A stretch of 64,000 nt of DNA from Lichenicoccus roseus (GTDB lineage Bacteria; Pseudomonadota; Alphaproteobacteria; Acetobacterales; Acetobacteraceae), in the NCBI RefSeq assembly GCF_005844085.1, contig NZ_VCDI01000002.1, positions 682,001-746,000 on the forward strand. The letters are read 5' to 3'. A program made the translations under genes and the position numbers. Below are positions 6,709-14,120 of this stretch, piece by piece (position 1 is the first letter of the stretch; every line of letters begins with the position of its first letter). The notes under the pieces are model-generated. The model was not told where the DNA came from. It did no database searches and saw only the letters and a program-made list of their open reading frames with translations.

Positions 6709-8793
6709 TCACCCGCCGTCGCGTTGCGAGCCCCGGGCCCTGGATTCCACCGGGCTGCCTTCGTCGAGCCGTCCGGTCGATCGCGGGTGGGTGCGCAGCC
6801 GGCGGTGCACGTTCTCGGCTACCGCCTCCGGCGTGATGCCGAACTGCCTGTACAGCTCGCTTGCCGACGCCGGCACGCCGAACTCGTCCATGCCGATGAA
6901 CACCCCGTCGGCTCCCAGCCAGCGTTCCCAGCCGAAGCCGGACGCCGCCTCGATGCCGACGCGCGGCGCGGTCCCCAGGACGGCCTCCCGGTAGGCGGCC
7001 CCCTGGCGCGAGAACAACTCCCAGCAAGGCAGCGAGACAACCGCCGCGGCGACATGCCGGCGGGCCAGGCGATCCCTGGCGGCCAGCGCCACCGCCAGCT
7101 CGGGACCCGTCGCAATCAGGGTCACGTCACGATGCGCCGATGCTCCCGTCGCCACGCCGACCCCCACTGCGACGCCGGCCTCGGCCACGACGTAGCCGCC
7201 CCGTCCGCAGGCATTCGAACCGCGACGATGCGCCGCCTGGATGGGTTGCGCAGGATGGACGGGCTGCGCCGGCCCGTCTGGCTGCGCTGGCTCGTCTGGC
7301 TGCGCCGGCCCGTCTGGCTGCGCCGGCTGGGGCAAAAGTCCGGGCGGCACCGCGATCACGCTGGGACCATCGGTGCGATGAAGCGCAAGGTCCCAGCATT
7401 CCATCAGCTCGATCCTGTCGGCCGGGCGGAACACCGCGACGTTCGGCATCGCGCGCAGGCTGGCGAGCTGCTCCACCGGCTGCCAGGCGGCGCCGTCCTC
7501 GCCTATCGACAATCCGTCATCGGTGAGCAGGTGGATGACCTGGCGCCGCATCAGCGCCCCGAGACGCAACGCCGGCCGCATGCGGTCCACCGAGATGAAG
7601 GAGGCACTGCCGCAGGCGATCAGGCCGCCGTGCAGGGCGACGCCGTTGAGCAGCGCCGCCATCGCATGCTCCTGCGTGCCGAAGCAAAGTCGTCGGGCGA
7701 TCTGCAGGCTGGGCCCGGTGCGCTGGCCGCCCGGCGCCGACGAGATGCCGACGAACTCCGGCAGCAGGTCTAGAAGGGTGTCGATCGCGCCGGCCGGTGA
7801 CCACGAGGACGTCCCGGCGGGCTGCTCCTCGAGGCACCGGAAGGCCTCGCGCCAGTCGCGCCGCCAGTGCGACGGCAACTGTCCGGCCATCACCCGGTCG
7901 AACTCCCCGCGCAGCCGGTGCCGCACCAGGCGCTTGAGCCAGCTGCGCCGGGCGGAGGCGCCGCGGCTGCCGCAGTCGCGCCAGGCCCCGCCAGCAGCCG
8001 CTTCGATCCCGGGCGCCGGGACGTCGTCGTTGCGGATCCGGCAGGCGATCAGGTTCGGACGACGCCCGCGCGCTGCACCGGCCAGCGCCTGCGCCAGCGC
8101 CTCCGGATCGTGCGCATCGACGCTGCGCACCGACCAGCCGCAGGCGGCGAAGCGGGCCATCGGGCCGCCGGTGTCGCTCCCTGCGCCCGCATCCATCTCG
8201 AACAGCACGCACAGCCGGTCCAGCCGCAGCTGCCCTGCCAGCGAGGCAGCCTCGAGCGCGATGCCCGCCGCCAGATCGGTCTCGCAGGCGAGCACCCAGG
8301 TGCGGTGATCGACCAGGGAATGGCCGAAGCGGGCGGCGAGCAGCCGCTCCGCCAGCGCCATGCCGGTTCCGGTAGCGATCCCCTGGCCAGCCGGTCCAAT
8401 CGCCATCTCGACCCCCGGATGCTGGCCGAAACCGGCGGTGCCGATCTCGTGCGCGCCCTCCGCCGCATCACCTGGATCCGGTGCGGCAAGCGCCAGCAAG
8501 GCACGCAGCAGTGGTGCGAAGCGTGCATTGGAGACCACGAAGCGGTCGCGGTCGGGCCAGTGCGGATCGGCGGCGTCGAACTTGAGGATCCGGCTCCAGA
8601 GCACGCTGGCGGCGTCGACCATGCCCAGCGCGGAGCCCGCCGCGACGTTCGGCTGGCTCTCGACGGCGAGACGAAGGCTCGCCGCCAGAGCCTGCGGTGG
8701 TGCCGGCGCGGCCCGGCCGGTGCGATCCAGAGCTGCATCCCGGCTCTCGCCCGGAACGGCGGAACGGTGCTCCAGGAGCAGGTCTGCATCCAT
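6709..8793 (-). CDS. Transketolase-like protein lacking thiamine and catalytic residues (probable pseudoenzyme)
   Basis: 694 aa from ATG 8793 (an in-frame TTG at 8829 would add 12 aa), uninterrupted. The transketolase fold is clear: LKFDAADPHWPDRDRFV (near 71-87), HPGVEMAIGPAGQGIATGTGMALAER (split across 125-150), FGTQEHAMAALLNGVALHGG, then IGEDGAAWQPVEQLASLRA. The thiamine-diphosphate motif GDG...NN is replaced by CETD (170-173) and an EMDAGAG segment. The SAGHG histidine is lost (SNARFA, 88-93), the GHTPGVE histidine is Gln, and the H of GPTHQPVE is Trp. Only the REHAM glutamate survives. An imperfect hexapeptide repeat (AQPDGP type) is inserted before the C-terminal domain. It lies upstream of gap-pgk, where a functional tkt would be expected. 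Probably a structural or regulatory paralogue rather than an enzyme. Confidence 0.85.
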   Translation of the reverse strand: MDADLLLEHRSAVPGESRDAALDRTGRAAPAPPQALAASLRLAVESQPNVAAGSALGMVDAASVLWSRILKFDAADPHWPDRDRFVVSNARFAPLLRALLALAAPDPGDAAEGAHEIGTAGFGQHPGVEMAIGPAGQGIATGTGMALAERLLAARFGHSLVDHRTWVLACETDLAAGIALEAASLAGQLRLDRLCVLFEMDAGAGSDTGGPMARFAACGWSVRSVDAHDPEALAQALAGAARGRRPNLIACRIRNDDVPAPGIEAAAGGAWRDCGSRGASARRSWLKRLVRHRLRGEFDRVMAGQLPSHWRRDWREAFRCLEEQPAGTSSWSPAGAIDTLLDLLPEFVGISSAPGGQRTGPSLQIARRLCFGTQEHAMAALLNGVALHGGLIACGSASFISVDRMRPALRLGALMRRQVIHLLTDDGLSIGEDGAAWQPVEQLASLRAMPNVAVFRPADRIELMECWDLALHRTDGPSVIAVPPGLLPQPAQPDGPAQPDEPAQPDGPAQPVHPAQPIQAAHRRGSNACGRGGYVVAEAGVAVGVGVATGASAHRDVTLIATGPELAVALAARDRLARRHVAAAVVSLPCWELFSRQGAAYREAVLGTAPRVGIEAASGFGWERWLGADGVFIGMDEFGVPASASELYRQFGITPEAVAENVHRRLRTHPRSTGRLDEGSPVESRARGSQRDGG
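7237..7323 (-). repeat. 18-bp in-frame tandem repeat within the transketolase-like gene
   Basis: Four 18-base units and a fifth partial one encode AQPDGP, AQPDEP, AQPDGP, AQPVHP and AQPIQ. The first three are nearly identical at DNA level (GCGCAGCCAGACGGGCCG type) and the last two are diverged. They form a Pro/Gln/Asp-rich linker between the central pyrimidine domain and the C-terminal domain. Unit number could vary between strains by slippage. Confidence 0.85.
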
Positions 8794-8848
8794 GCCGGTG
8801 GTATAGGTGGCTGCTGCCGCGCCGGGCAAGCCGGGCCGGTCGCCGTGG

Positions 8849-8879
8849 CCGGACTTCGAAGCGCCCCGGACTTCGAAGC
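8849..8879. promoter_or_regulatory. Paired direct repeat CCGGACTTCGAAGC between divergent genes
   Basis: The 14-mer CCGGACTTCGAAGC occurs at 8849-8862 and again at 8866-8879, a 17-bp pitch. Each copy contains the self-complementary core CTTCGAAG. The pair lies in the 167-bp gap between the divergent transketolase-like and lipoprotein genes, so it could be a tandem operator for one or both. No regulator is encoded next to it. Confidence 0.4.
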
Positions 8880-8960
8880 AGACGAGACCTCGGAGTGCCC
8901 GGGGCTCGGAAGCGCAGGCTCTTGTGACACGGTGCGGCTTCCTGCAACGTCTGCCGCGAC

Positions 8961-9461
8961 ATGCCGCCGATCTCTCCGCCCTCCGAACATCCGCACCTTC
9001 GCTCCGGCGCGGCGCTCGCCCTCGGTCTCCTGCTGGCCAGCGGAAGCCTTCTCGGCGGCTGCAAGCTCATCGACCAGCGCACCTTCGACAGCCAGGCTGG
9101 CCGCAAGCCGGTGGCGCATGCGCCGAAGGTCGTATCCGTCGCGCCCCCGCCAATCCCGCCGCTGCTGGTGATCCAGACGCGGGAGGCACCCGAGGACTGG
9201 CAGAAGCGTCTGGCGGCTTCCGTTCATGAAGCGCTGGCTCGCAAGCCGAACGTGCTGTTCACCGTACAGAGCGTCACCCGTCCGGCGGCGGGGCAGGATC
9301 CCGACGCACAGGCCGCGGCGTTGCGCGCAGTGATCGACAGCGAGGGCAGGGCGGTCGCACAGGCTATCGCCGCCGATGGCGCCTCCGCGCTGCAGGTCGA
9401 GATGAGCGGCCTGGCCGACCCGGCCGCTTCCGGGGCCGAAGTCCGGGTGCTCGTGCGCTAG
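8961..9461 (+). CDS. Lipoprotein of unknown function
   Basis: 166 aa. A hydrophobic segment (residues 15-31) ends in the lipobox LLGGC with the lipidated cysteine at residue 34. The mature part has a Pro-rich linker (VAPPPIPPL) and an alpha/beta segment with DWQKRLAASVHEALARKP and a C-terminus of strand-like pattern. No catalytic motif is recognised. It is divergent from the transketolase-like gene and convergent with the dehydrogenase, with a strong hairpin (9470-9489) between the stops. Likely anchored in the outer or inner membrane facing the periplasm. Confidence 0.75.
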   Translation: MPPISPPSEHPHLRSGAALALGLLLASGSLLGGCKLIDQRTFDSQAGRKPVAHAPKVVSVAPPPIPPLLVIQTREAPEDWQKRLAASVHEALARKPNVLFTVQSVTRPAAGQDPDAQAAALRAVIDSEGRAVAQAIAADGASALQVEMSGLADPAASGAEVRVLVR

Positions 9462-9469
9462 GCAGAAGT

Positions 9470-9489
9470 CCGGGGCCTGGAGGCCCCGG
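9470..9489. terminator. Bidirectional hairpin between convergent genes
   Basis: CCGGGGCCT (9470-9478) pairs perfectly with AGGCCCCGG (9481-9489). It lies between the lipoprotein stop (9461) and the dehydrogenase stop (9499) of convergent genes. No T-run follows, so it may act as an RNA-stabilising hairpin or a weak intrinsic terminator. Confidence 0.6.
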
Positions 9490-9498
9490 GCTCAATCA

Positions 9499-10464
9499 CT
9501 ACTGGCGCAGCGGGGACGGGCCCAGCTCGTCCATCAGCTGGCCCATGCGGGCGTAGGCCTTGTTGCGGTAGGCGATCAGGCCGGCGAGCTGCTCGGGGGT
9601 GAACTTGCCGGTGAGGCCCTCGCCGGTCTTGGTGCCGAACTTGCCTTCCGAGACGAGCTTCTTGAGAATCGCCGGGGTCGCCAGGCGGTCGCCGTAGGCG
9701 TCCTCGAAGGTCTTGAAGCAGTTGGCATAGACATCGAGACCGGCCATGTCGGCGATGGCGAACGGGCCGAAGAACGCCAGCCGGAAGCCGAACGTGGTGG
9801 ACACGATGGTGTCGACATCCTCGGGCGACGCGATGCCCTCCTCGACGATCGACATCGCCTCCTTCAGCAGCACGTACTGCAGCCGGTTCAGCACGAAGCC
9901 GGGGGTGTCGGCGACCTCGGCGCCGCGGCGCTTGGCCCGCACCAGCATGTCCTTCACCACCGGAACGATGGCCGGATCGGTCGCCTTGCCGGACACCAGC
10001 TCCACGCCCGGAATGAACGGCGCCGGGTTGCTGAAATGCACCGTCAGGAAGCGCTCGGGATGGGTCACCGCCGGCGCCAGCGTATGCACCGGCAGGGTGG
10101 AGGTGTTGGTGCCGATGATGGCGTCCGCACGGGCGGCGGCGCAGATCCGCTTCAGCACGTCGTGCTTGATGGCGGGTATTTCCGGCACCGCCTCCTCGAT
10201 GAAGTCGACGCCGGCCACCGCTTCCTCGATCGACTCCGCGGCCTTCAGGTTGGCGCGGATCGTCTCGGTGGCGCCCTTCGGGAACAGGCCCTGCTCCTCG
10301 AACTGCGCGCTCTCCTTGAGCAGGCGCTCCAGGGCGGCATGGGTCGCCGGCGCGGAGACGTCGGCCAGCGTGACCTGCATGCCGGCGAGCGCCAGGGATT
10401 GCGCGATGCCGCCGCCCATGTAGCCGGCTCCGACCACGGCGACGGTGTTGATCTTCTCAATCAT
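9499..10464 (-). CDS. 3-hydroxyacyl-CoA dehydrogenase-family NAD-dependent dehydrogenase
   Basis: 321 aa. The Rossmann motif GAGYMGGG is at residues 12-19. The 3-hydroxyacyl-CoA dehydrogenase signature is at about 115-160, with the catalytic-type His143 in VHFSNPAPFIPGVELV; the C-terminal helical domain follows. It is the last gene of a four-gene minus-strand operon with an isomerase-like protein, a DhaK-DhaL kinase and a TIM-like isomerase, beginning 12 bp after the TIM-like stop. The family also includes L-gulonate 3-dehydrogenase and carnitine dehydrogenase. In this context oxidation of a sugar acid or hydroxyacid is more likely than fatty-acid beta-oxidation, but the substrate is inferred only. 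Confidence 0.85.
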   Translation of the reverse strand: MIEKINTVAVVGAGYMGGGIAQSLALAGMQVTLADVSAPATHAALERLLKESAQFEEQGLFPKGATETIRANLKAAESIEEAVAGVDFIEEAVPEIPAIKHDVLKRICAAARADAIIGTNTSTLPVHTLAPAVTHPERFLTVHFSNPAPFIPGVELVSGKATDPAIVPVVKDMLVRAKRRGAEVADTPGFVLNRLQYVLLKEAMSIVEEGIASPEDVDTIVSTTFGFRLAFFGPFAIADMAGLDVYANCFKTFEDAYGDRLATPAILKKLVSEGKFGTKTGEGLTGKFTPEQLAGLIAYRNKAYARMGQLMDELGPSPLRQ

Positions 10465-10476
10465 TGTCGTTTCCTG

Positions 10477-11235
10477 TCACTCACAGTTGTTGGCGGCCAG
10501 GCCGGCTTCCATCAGCACGTCGTGCAGGGCGCCGATATCGTGGGCGAAACGGCCCAGGAACAGCCCGTCGACGGTGCCTTCCAGCTTGCCCAACAATCCT
10601 GGTCCGGCGCTGCCGCCATAGATCAGGCTGGCATTCGGGAAGGATGCCAGGTGCTGGCGCAGGCCCCTCGCGACATCACGGATGAAGGGAGGCGATGCGG
10701 GTTGCTGCGCGCCGATCGCCCACACGGGCTCGTATGCGATCACCAGGTCGCTGTCGGACGGAATGCCGTCCAGCGCCGCATCGAGCTGCAGGGCGCAGGC
10801 ATCGACCGCCGCCCCGGGGTCGCCCTCCACCACTTCGCCGACGCACAGCACCGGAACCAGCCCGGCCCGCACGCTGGCCTTGACCTTCAGCGCCACGTCG
10901 GCGTCGGTCTCGCCGAACAACGCGCGTCGCTCGGCATGGCCGATCTCGACATAGCTGCAGCCGGCCTCGGCCAGCATCGGCGCCGACACCTCTCCGGTGT
11001 AGGCGCCGCTATCCTCCCAGAACACGTCCTGCGCGCCGACACCGACACCGGTGTTGTCCAGGATGCGCACCGCGTCGCCGATCGACAGGAAGCTTGGTAT
11101 GACGAACAGCTCGTACGGTATCAGCGGCAGCGTACCGACCATCGCCGCCAGCTCCGTCATCCAGCCGCGCGTGCGCTCCAGCCCCATGTACATCTTGAGG
11201 CTGACCCCGATCAGCGGCGATCCCGTGCCACTCAT
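10477..11235 (-). CDS. Triose-phosphate-isomerase homologue, possibly an erythrulose-phosphate isomerase
   Basis: 252 aa, TIM barrel. Catalytic Lys14 (SLKMYM), His100 (EIGHAERR) and Glu169 (YEPVWAIG) are all present, and the phosphate loop IYGGSAGP is intact. The substrate-contacting Asn of the usual NWKMN is replaced by Ser12, which argues against an ordinary glycolytic TpiA. Homologues called LerI interconvert L-erythrulose-1-phosphate and D-erythrulose-4-phosphate in erythritol and apionate catabolism. The gene starts 3 bp after the kinase stop, which fits that role. Ordinary TPI activity cannot be excluded. Confidence 0.8.
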   Translation of the reverse strand: MSGTGSPLIGVSLKMYMGLERTRGWMTELAAMVGTLPLIPYELFVIPSFLSIGDAVRILDNTGVGVGAQDVFWEDSGAYTGEVSAPMLAEAGCSYVEIGHAERRALFGETDADVALKVKASVRAGLVPVLCVGEVVEGDPGAAVDACALQLDAALDGIPSDSDLVIAYEPVWAIGAQQPASPPFIRDVARGLRQHLASFPNASLIYGGSAGPGLLGKLEGTVDGLFLGRFAHDIGALHDVLMEAGLAANNCE

Positions 11236-11238
11236 CGG

Positions 11239-12957
11239 TCAGCCCGGGCCGTCTGGCAGCCGGTCGAGCACCGCGCGCGCGGCCATCGCCAGCGAGATCG
11301 CGCCGGCATCCGGATGACCCTTGGAGCGCTCCGCCAGTGGCCTTGCCCGCCCGAGCCGTGGTACCAGGTCGGCGGTCTGCTTGGCGGCCCCGGTGGCGGC
11401 GTCGGAGGCTGCCTGCCAGGCCGCCCGCAGCGCGCTGCCCTTGGACACCTCTGCCTCGAGCGTACGGGCGAACGGCTCGAGCGCGTCGACCAGCGTCTTG
11501 TCGCCAGGCTTGGCACCGCCGAGCCGGGTTACCCCGGACAGCGCCGCGAGCGCGCCGGCGGCAAGCCGCCCTGCATCGATGGGCGCGTCGTCGCCGAGTG
11601 ACTGGCTCCAGGAGCGAAGCCCGACGCCCCAGATCGCACCCGACGTGCCACCGGCACGATCCGCCCACGCATCGGCGGCGGCGGCCAGTACGCTGGACGC
11701 TCCGGCGCCTGCTTCGGCCGCCTCCTTCGCCGCGGCGGCGGCGGCGGCAGACCCGCGCGCCATGCCCTGGCCATGGTCGCCGTCACCGGCCTGCGCGTCG
11801 ATCCGGCCAAGCTCCTGCTCGGCGTCGCGCAGGATGTCGGCGAGGTGTGCCATTACTCCGGCAATGCAACGCCCGCCGGCCCGGCCCTCCGCCGAAGCCT
11901 CCGGATAATGCTTCGCCGCAACCTCGGCCTCGTCCCGGATCGCAGCCGGCTCGGCGGCGATGGTGGCGCCGCGACGCAGCACGGCGCTGTCGCAGGGCGC
12001 CAGCCAGCAGGTTTCCAGCTCGTCGTCGAGCCAGGTGAGGGTGAGCGAGCAGCCTTCCATGTCCAGGCTGGTGACGAACTCGCCGACCTCGGGCGCCACC
12101 ACCGCCAGGCCGGCCTTGGCCAGCCGCGACGCCACCGCGGACCACAGCACGAACAGCTCCTCGTACTTGGTGCTGCCGAGGCCGTTCAGGATCGCCGCCA
12201 CCCGTTTGCCGCCATGCGCCGGCGCTTCCGACAGCAGGCGGTCGACCAGGATCGCGGCCAGTTCGGCGGCGGACGGGATCGGCACCTCGTCGATGCCGGG
12301 CTCGCCATGGATGCCGAGCCCGATCGCCATGCGGCCTTCCGGCACCGAGAACAACGGCTGCTTCGCCCCCGGCAGCGTGCAGCCGCCGAACGCCACCCCG
12401 AACGAGCGCGTCCGCGCATTGGCGAGGCGGGCGATGCGCTCCACCTCGTCGAGCGGCCTGCCGGCTTCCGCGGCAGCGCCTGCGATCTTGAACACCGCGA
12501 GATCGCCGGCGACGCCGCGGCGACGCTCATGCTCCTCGGCGGACGCGCTGGCGACGTCGTCGCTGACCGCCAGCACGCGGACGTCGATGCCCTCGCCGCG
12601 AAGCCGTTCCGCCGCCAGGCCGAAATTCAGCACGTCGCCGGCATAGTTGCCGAAGCCGAGCAGGATGCCGCCGCCGCGGTGGGCGCGTGCGCAGATGTCG
12701 CGCACCGCCCGCGTCGAGGGCGATGCAAACACGTCGCCGGCAACCGCGGCGTCGGCGAGGCCGGGACCGACGTAGCCGGCGAAGGCCGGGTAGTGGCCGC
12801 TGCCCCCGCCGATCACCAGCGCGACCTTGCCGTCCGGCGTCGCCGTCGAGCGCACCACGCCGTCGGGCACCGCGCGCACGAATTGCCGGAACACGTCGCA
12901 GTAGCCGGCAAGCGCGGTCGCCGCGAAAGCGGTGGGATCGTCATGCAGATGCGTCAT
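11239..12957 (-). CDS. Dihydroxyacetone/tetrulose kinase (fused DhaK-DhaL)
   Basis: 572 aa with both domains of ATP-dependent dihydroxyacetone kinases. The N-terminal DhaK domain has GGGSGHYP at residues 50-57 and the hemiaminal-forming His217 in GIHGEPG. The C-terminal DhaL domain has GDGDHG at 391-396 for Mg-ATP and a GGTSG loop. In E. coli-type systems DhaK and DhaL are separate and PTS-driven; the fusion marks an ATP-using kinase. The L-erythrulose-1-kinase (LerK), D-erythrulose-4-kinase and apulose kinase groups share this architecture. With a TIM-like isomerase immediately downstream, a C4 ketose is a better guess than dihydroxyacetone. Confidence 0.88.
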   Translation of the reverse strand: MTHLHDDPTAFAATALAGYCDVFRQFVRAVPDGVVRSTATPDGKVALVIGGGSGHYPAFAGYVGPGLADAAVAGDVFASPSTRAVRDICARAHRGGGILLGFGNYAGDVLNFGLAAERLRGEGIDVRVLAVSDDVASASAEEHERRRGVAGDLAVFKIAGAAAEAGRPLDEVERIARLANARTRSFGVAFGGCTLPGAKQPLFSVPEGRMAIGLGIHGEPGIDEVPIPSAAELAAILVDRLLSEAPAHGGKRVAAILNGLGSTKYEELFVLWSAVASRLAKAGLAVVAPEVGEFVTSLDMEGCSLTLTWLDDELETCWLAPCDSAVLRRGATIAAEPAAIRDEAEVAAKHYPEASAEGRAGGRCIAGVMAHLADILRDAEQELGRIDAQAGDGDHGQGMARGSAAAAAAAKEAAEAGAGASSVLAAAADAWADRAGGTSGAIWGVGLRSWSQSLGDDAPIDAGRLAAGALAALSGVTRLGGAKPGDKTLVDALEPFARTLEAEVSKGSALRAAWQAASDAATGAAKQTADLVPRLGRARPLAERSKGHPDAGAISLAMAARAVLDRLPDGPG

Positions 12958-12987
12958 GGCGAAGTGGATCCCGTCAGGGGTTGGCGA

Positions 12988-13953
12988 TCAGGCGGGGCCA
13001 ACCGACTTCGGCAGGATGCGGCGCAGATACTCGCGGTTGGTCGCCGCCACGCTGAGGCCGTCGCCGCCGTAATGCTCGACGCAGAACGCACCGCGGAAGC
13101 CGTGCGCGATCGCCTGCTTGACCGCAACCCGGTAGCTGATGATGCCGAGTTCGAGCGGCGCCGGCGAGGTGGCGACGAAGCCTTCCGCCTCGACCTCGTC
13201 GCGGAAATAGTTCTTGGCATGCCAGTACTTCACGTACGGCATGGTCTTCTCGACCATCGACTGCCAGCGCTCCACCGGGCGGTGCAGCCGCACCAGGTTG
13301 CCGATGTCGGGATTGATGCCGACCGCCGGATGGTCGATGTCGCGCACCATCTTCACCGCGCCGTCGGCGGTGCCGATATAGGTGTCCTCGTACATCTCGA
13401 GCCCGATATCCAGCCCGACGCTCTCGGCGTGCTTGCCGAGCTCACGGTAGCCCTCGACGGCACGCTTGTAGGTCGCGGGATCGTCCGGGTTCTTGACCCC
13501 GTCGACGGTCCAGAACCAGTTCACCTTCTTCTGCGCCTCGGTCAGCGGGCCGAACAATCCGAAGCTCACGTGTTTGGCGCCGACCTCGGCGGCAACATCG
13601 AGCAGCCGGTGGCTGTATTCCAGGAATTCCGCGCCGCGCTCCGGGTCGATGATGCTGCGTCGCGCGGTCGAGATTGCCGGGATGGTCAGGCCGTGAGCCT
13701 TGAGGACGGCGAGGAATTCGCGGCGGCGCTCAGGAGTGAGATCGGCAAGCCGGATCCAGCTGTCGTACGGATCGATCTCGGTGAAGCCGGCGCCGCTGAC
13801 GTCCGCGACCGTCTCGGCCCAACGCTCGGCGGAATGGTCCTGCACCGAACTGCCGTCCGGCAGGAGGTTCGGATACTGGATCATCGCGGCCGCGATCGGC
13901 CAGTTCAGGTTGGTGAGCGTGTGCGAGGTGTCTGCTGTCGAGGCTGCGGACAT
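12988..13953 (-). CDS. Sugar isomerase/epimerase-like TIM-barrel protein (xylose isomerase-like fold)
   Basis: 321 aa. ATG 13953 was chosen because GGGAGGACC lies 8 bases upstream; earlier in-frame ATGs lack a site. The AP-endonuclease-2/xylose-isomerase-like barrel is visible, with metal-ligand candidates in GLDIGLEMYEDT (Glu), INPDIGN (Asp), VKYWHAKNY (His) and FCVEHYGGDG (Glu). This family includes hydroxypyruvate isomerase, 2-oxo-tetronate isomerase, D-apiose isomerase and 3-oxo-isoapionate decarboxylase. It is the promoter-proximal gene of the operon with the kinase 30 bp downstream. Its product probably generates the ketose that is phosphorylated next. Confidence 0.8.
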   Translation of the reverse strand: MSAASTADTSHTLTNLNWPIAAAMIQYPNLLPDGSSVQDHSAERWAETVADVSGAGFTEIDPYDSWIRLADLTPERRREFLAVLKAHGLTIPAISTARRSIIDPERGAEFLEYSHRLLDVAAEVGAKHVSFGLFGPLTEAQKKVNWFWTVDGVKNPDDPATYKRAVEGYRELGKHAESVGLDIGLEMYEDTYIGTADGAVKMVRDIDHPAVGINPDIGNLVRLHRPVERWQSMVEKTMPYVKYWHAKNYFRDEVEAEGFVATSPAPLELGIISYRVAVKQAIAHGFRGAFCVEHYGGDGLSVAATNREYLRRILPKSVGPA

Positions 13954-14069
13954 CGAGCTGGTCCTCCCGGTTCGGGTTGCGGCTGCATCTCGTTGGCGTG
14001 GATGCACCGGCGACGAAGCGGCTGGTCTAGACAGCGCAACCATAACCGTCCAATCACGATTGCGGCCTC

Positions 14070-14093
14070 ACCCATGCCGATTTGGACATGGGT
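14070..14093. promoter_or_regulatory. Inverted repeat upstream of the sugar operon
   Basis: ACCCATG (14070-14076) pairs with CATGGGT (14087-14093) over a 10-base spacer. It lies in the 167-bp gap between the RTX-like gene stop and the first gene of the kinase operon. It could be a terminator for the upstream gene or an operator for the downstream one; there is no T-run. Confidence 0.35.
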
Positions 14094-14120
14094 TCGTCTG
14101 TTTCGATACGGCTTTGGCTA

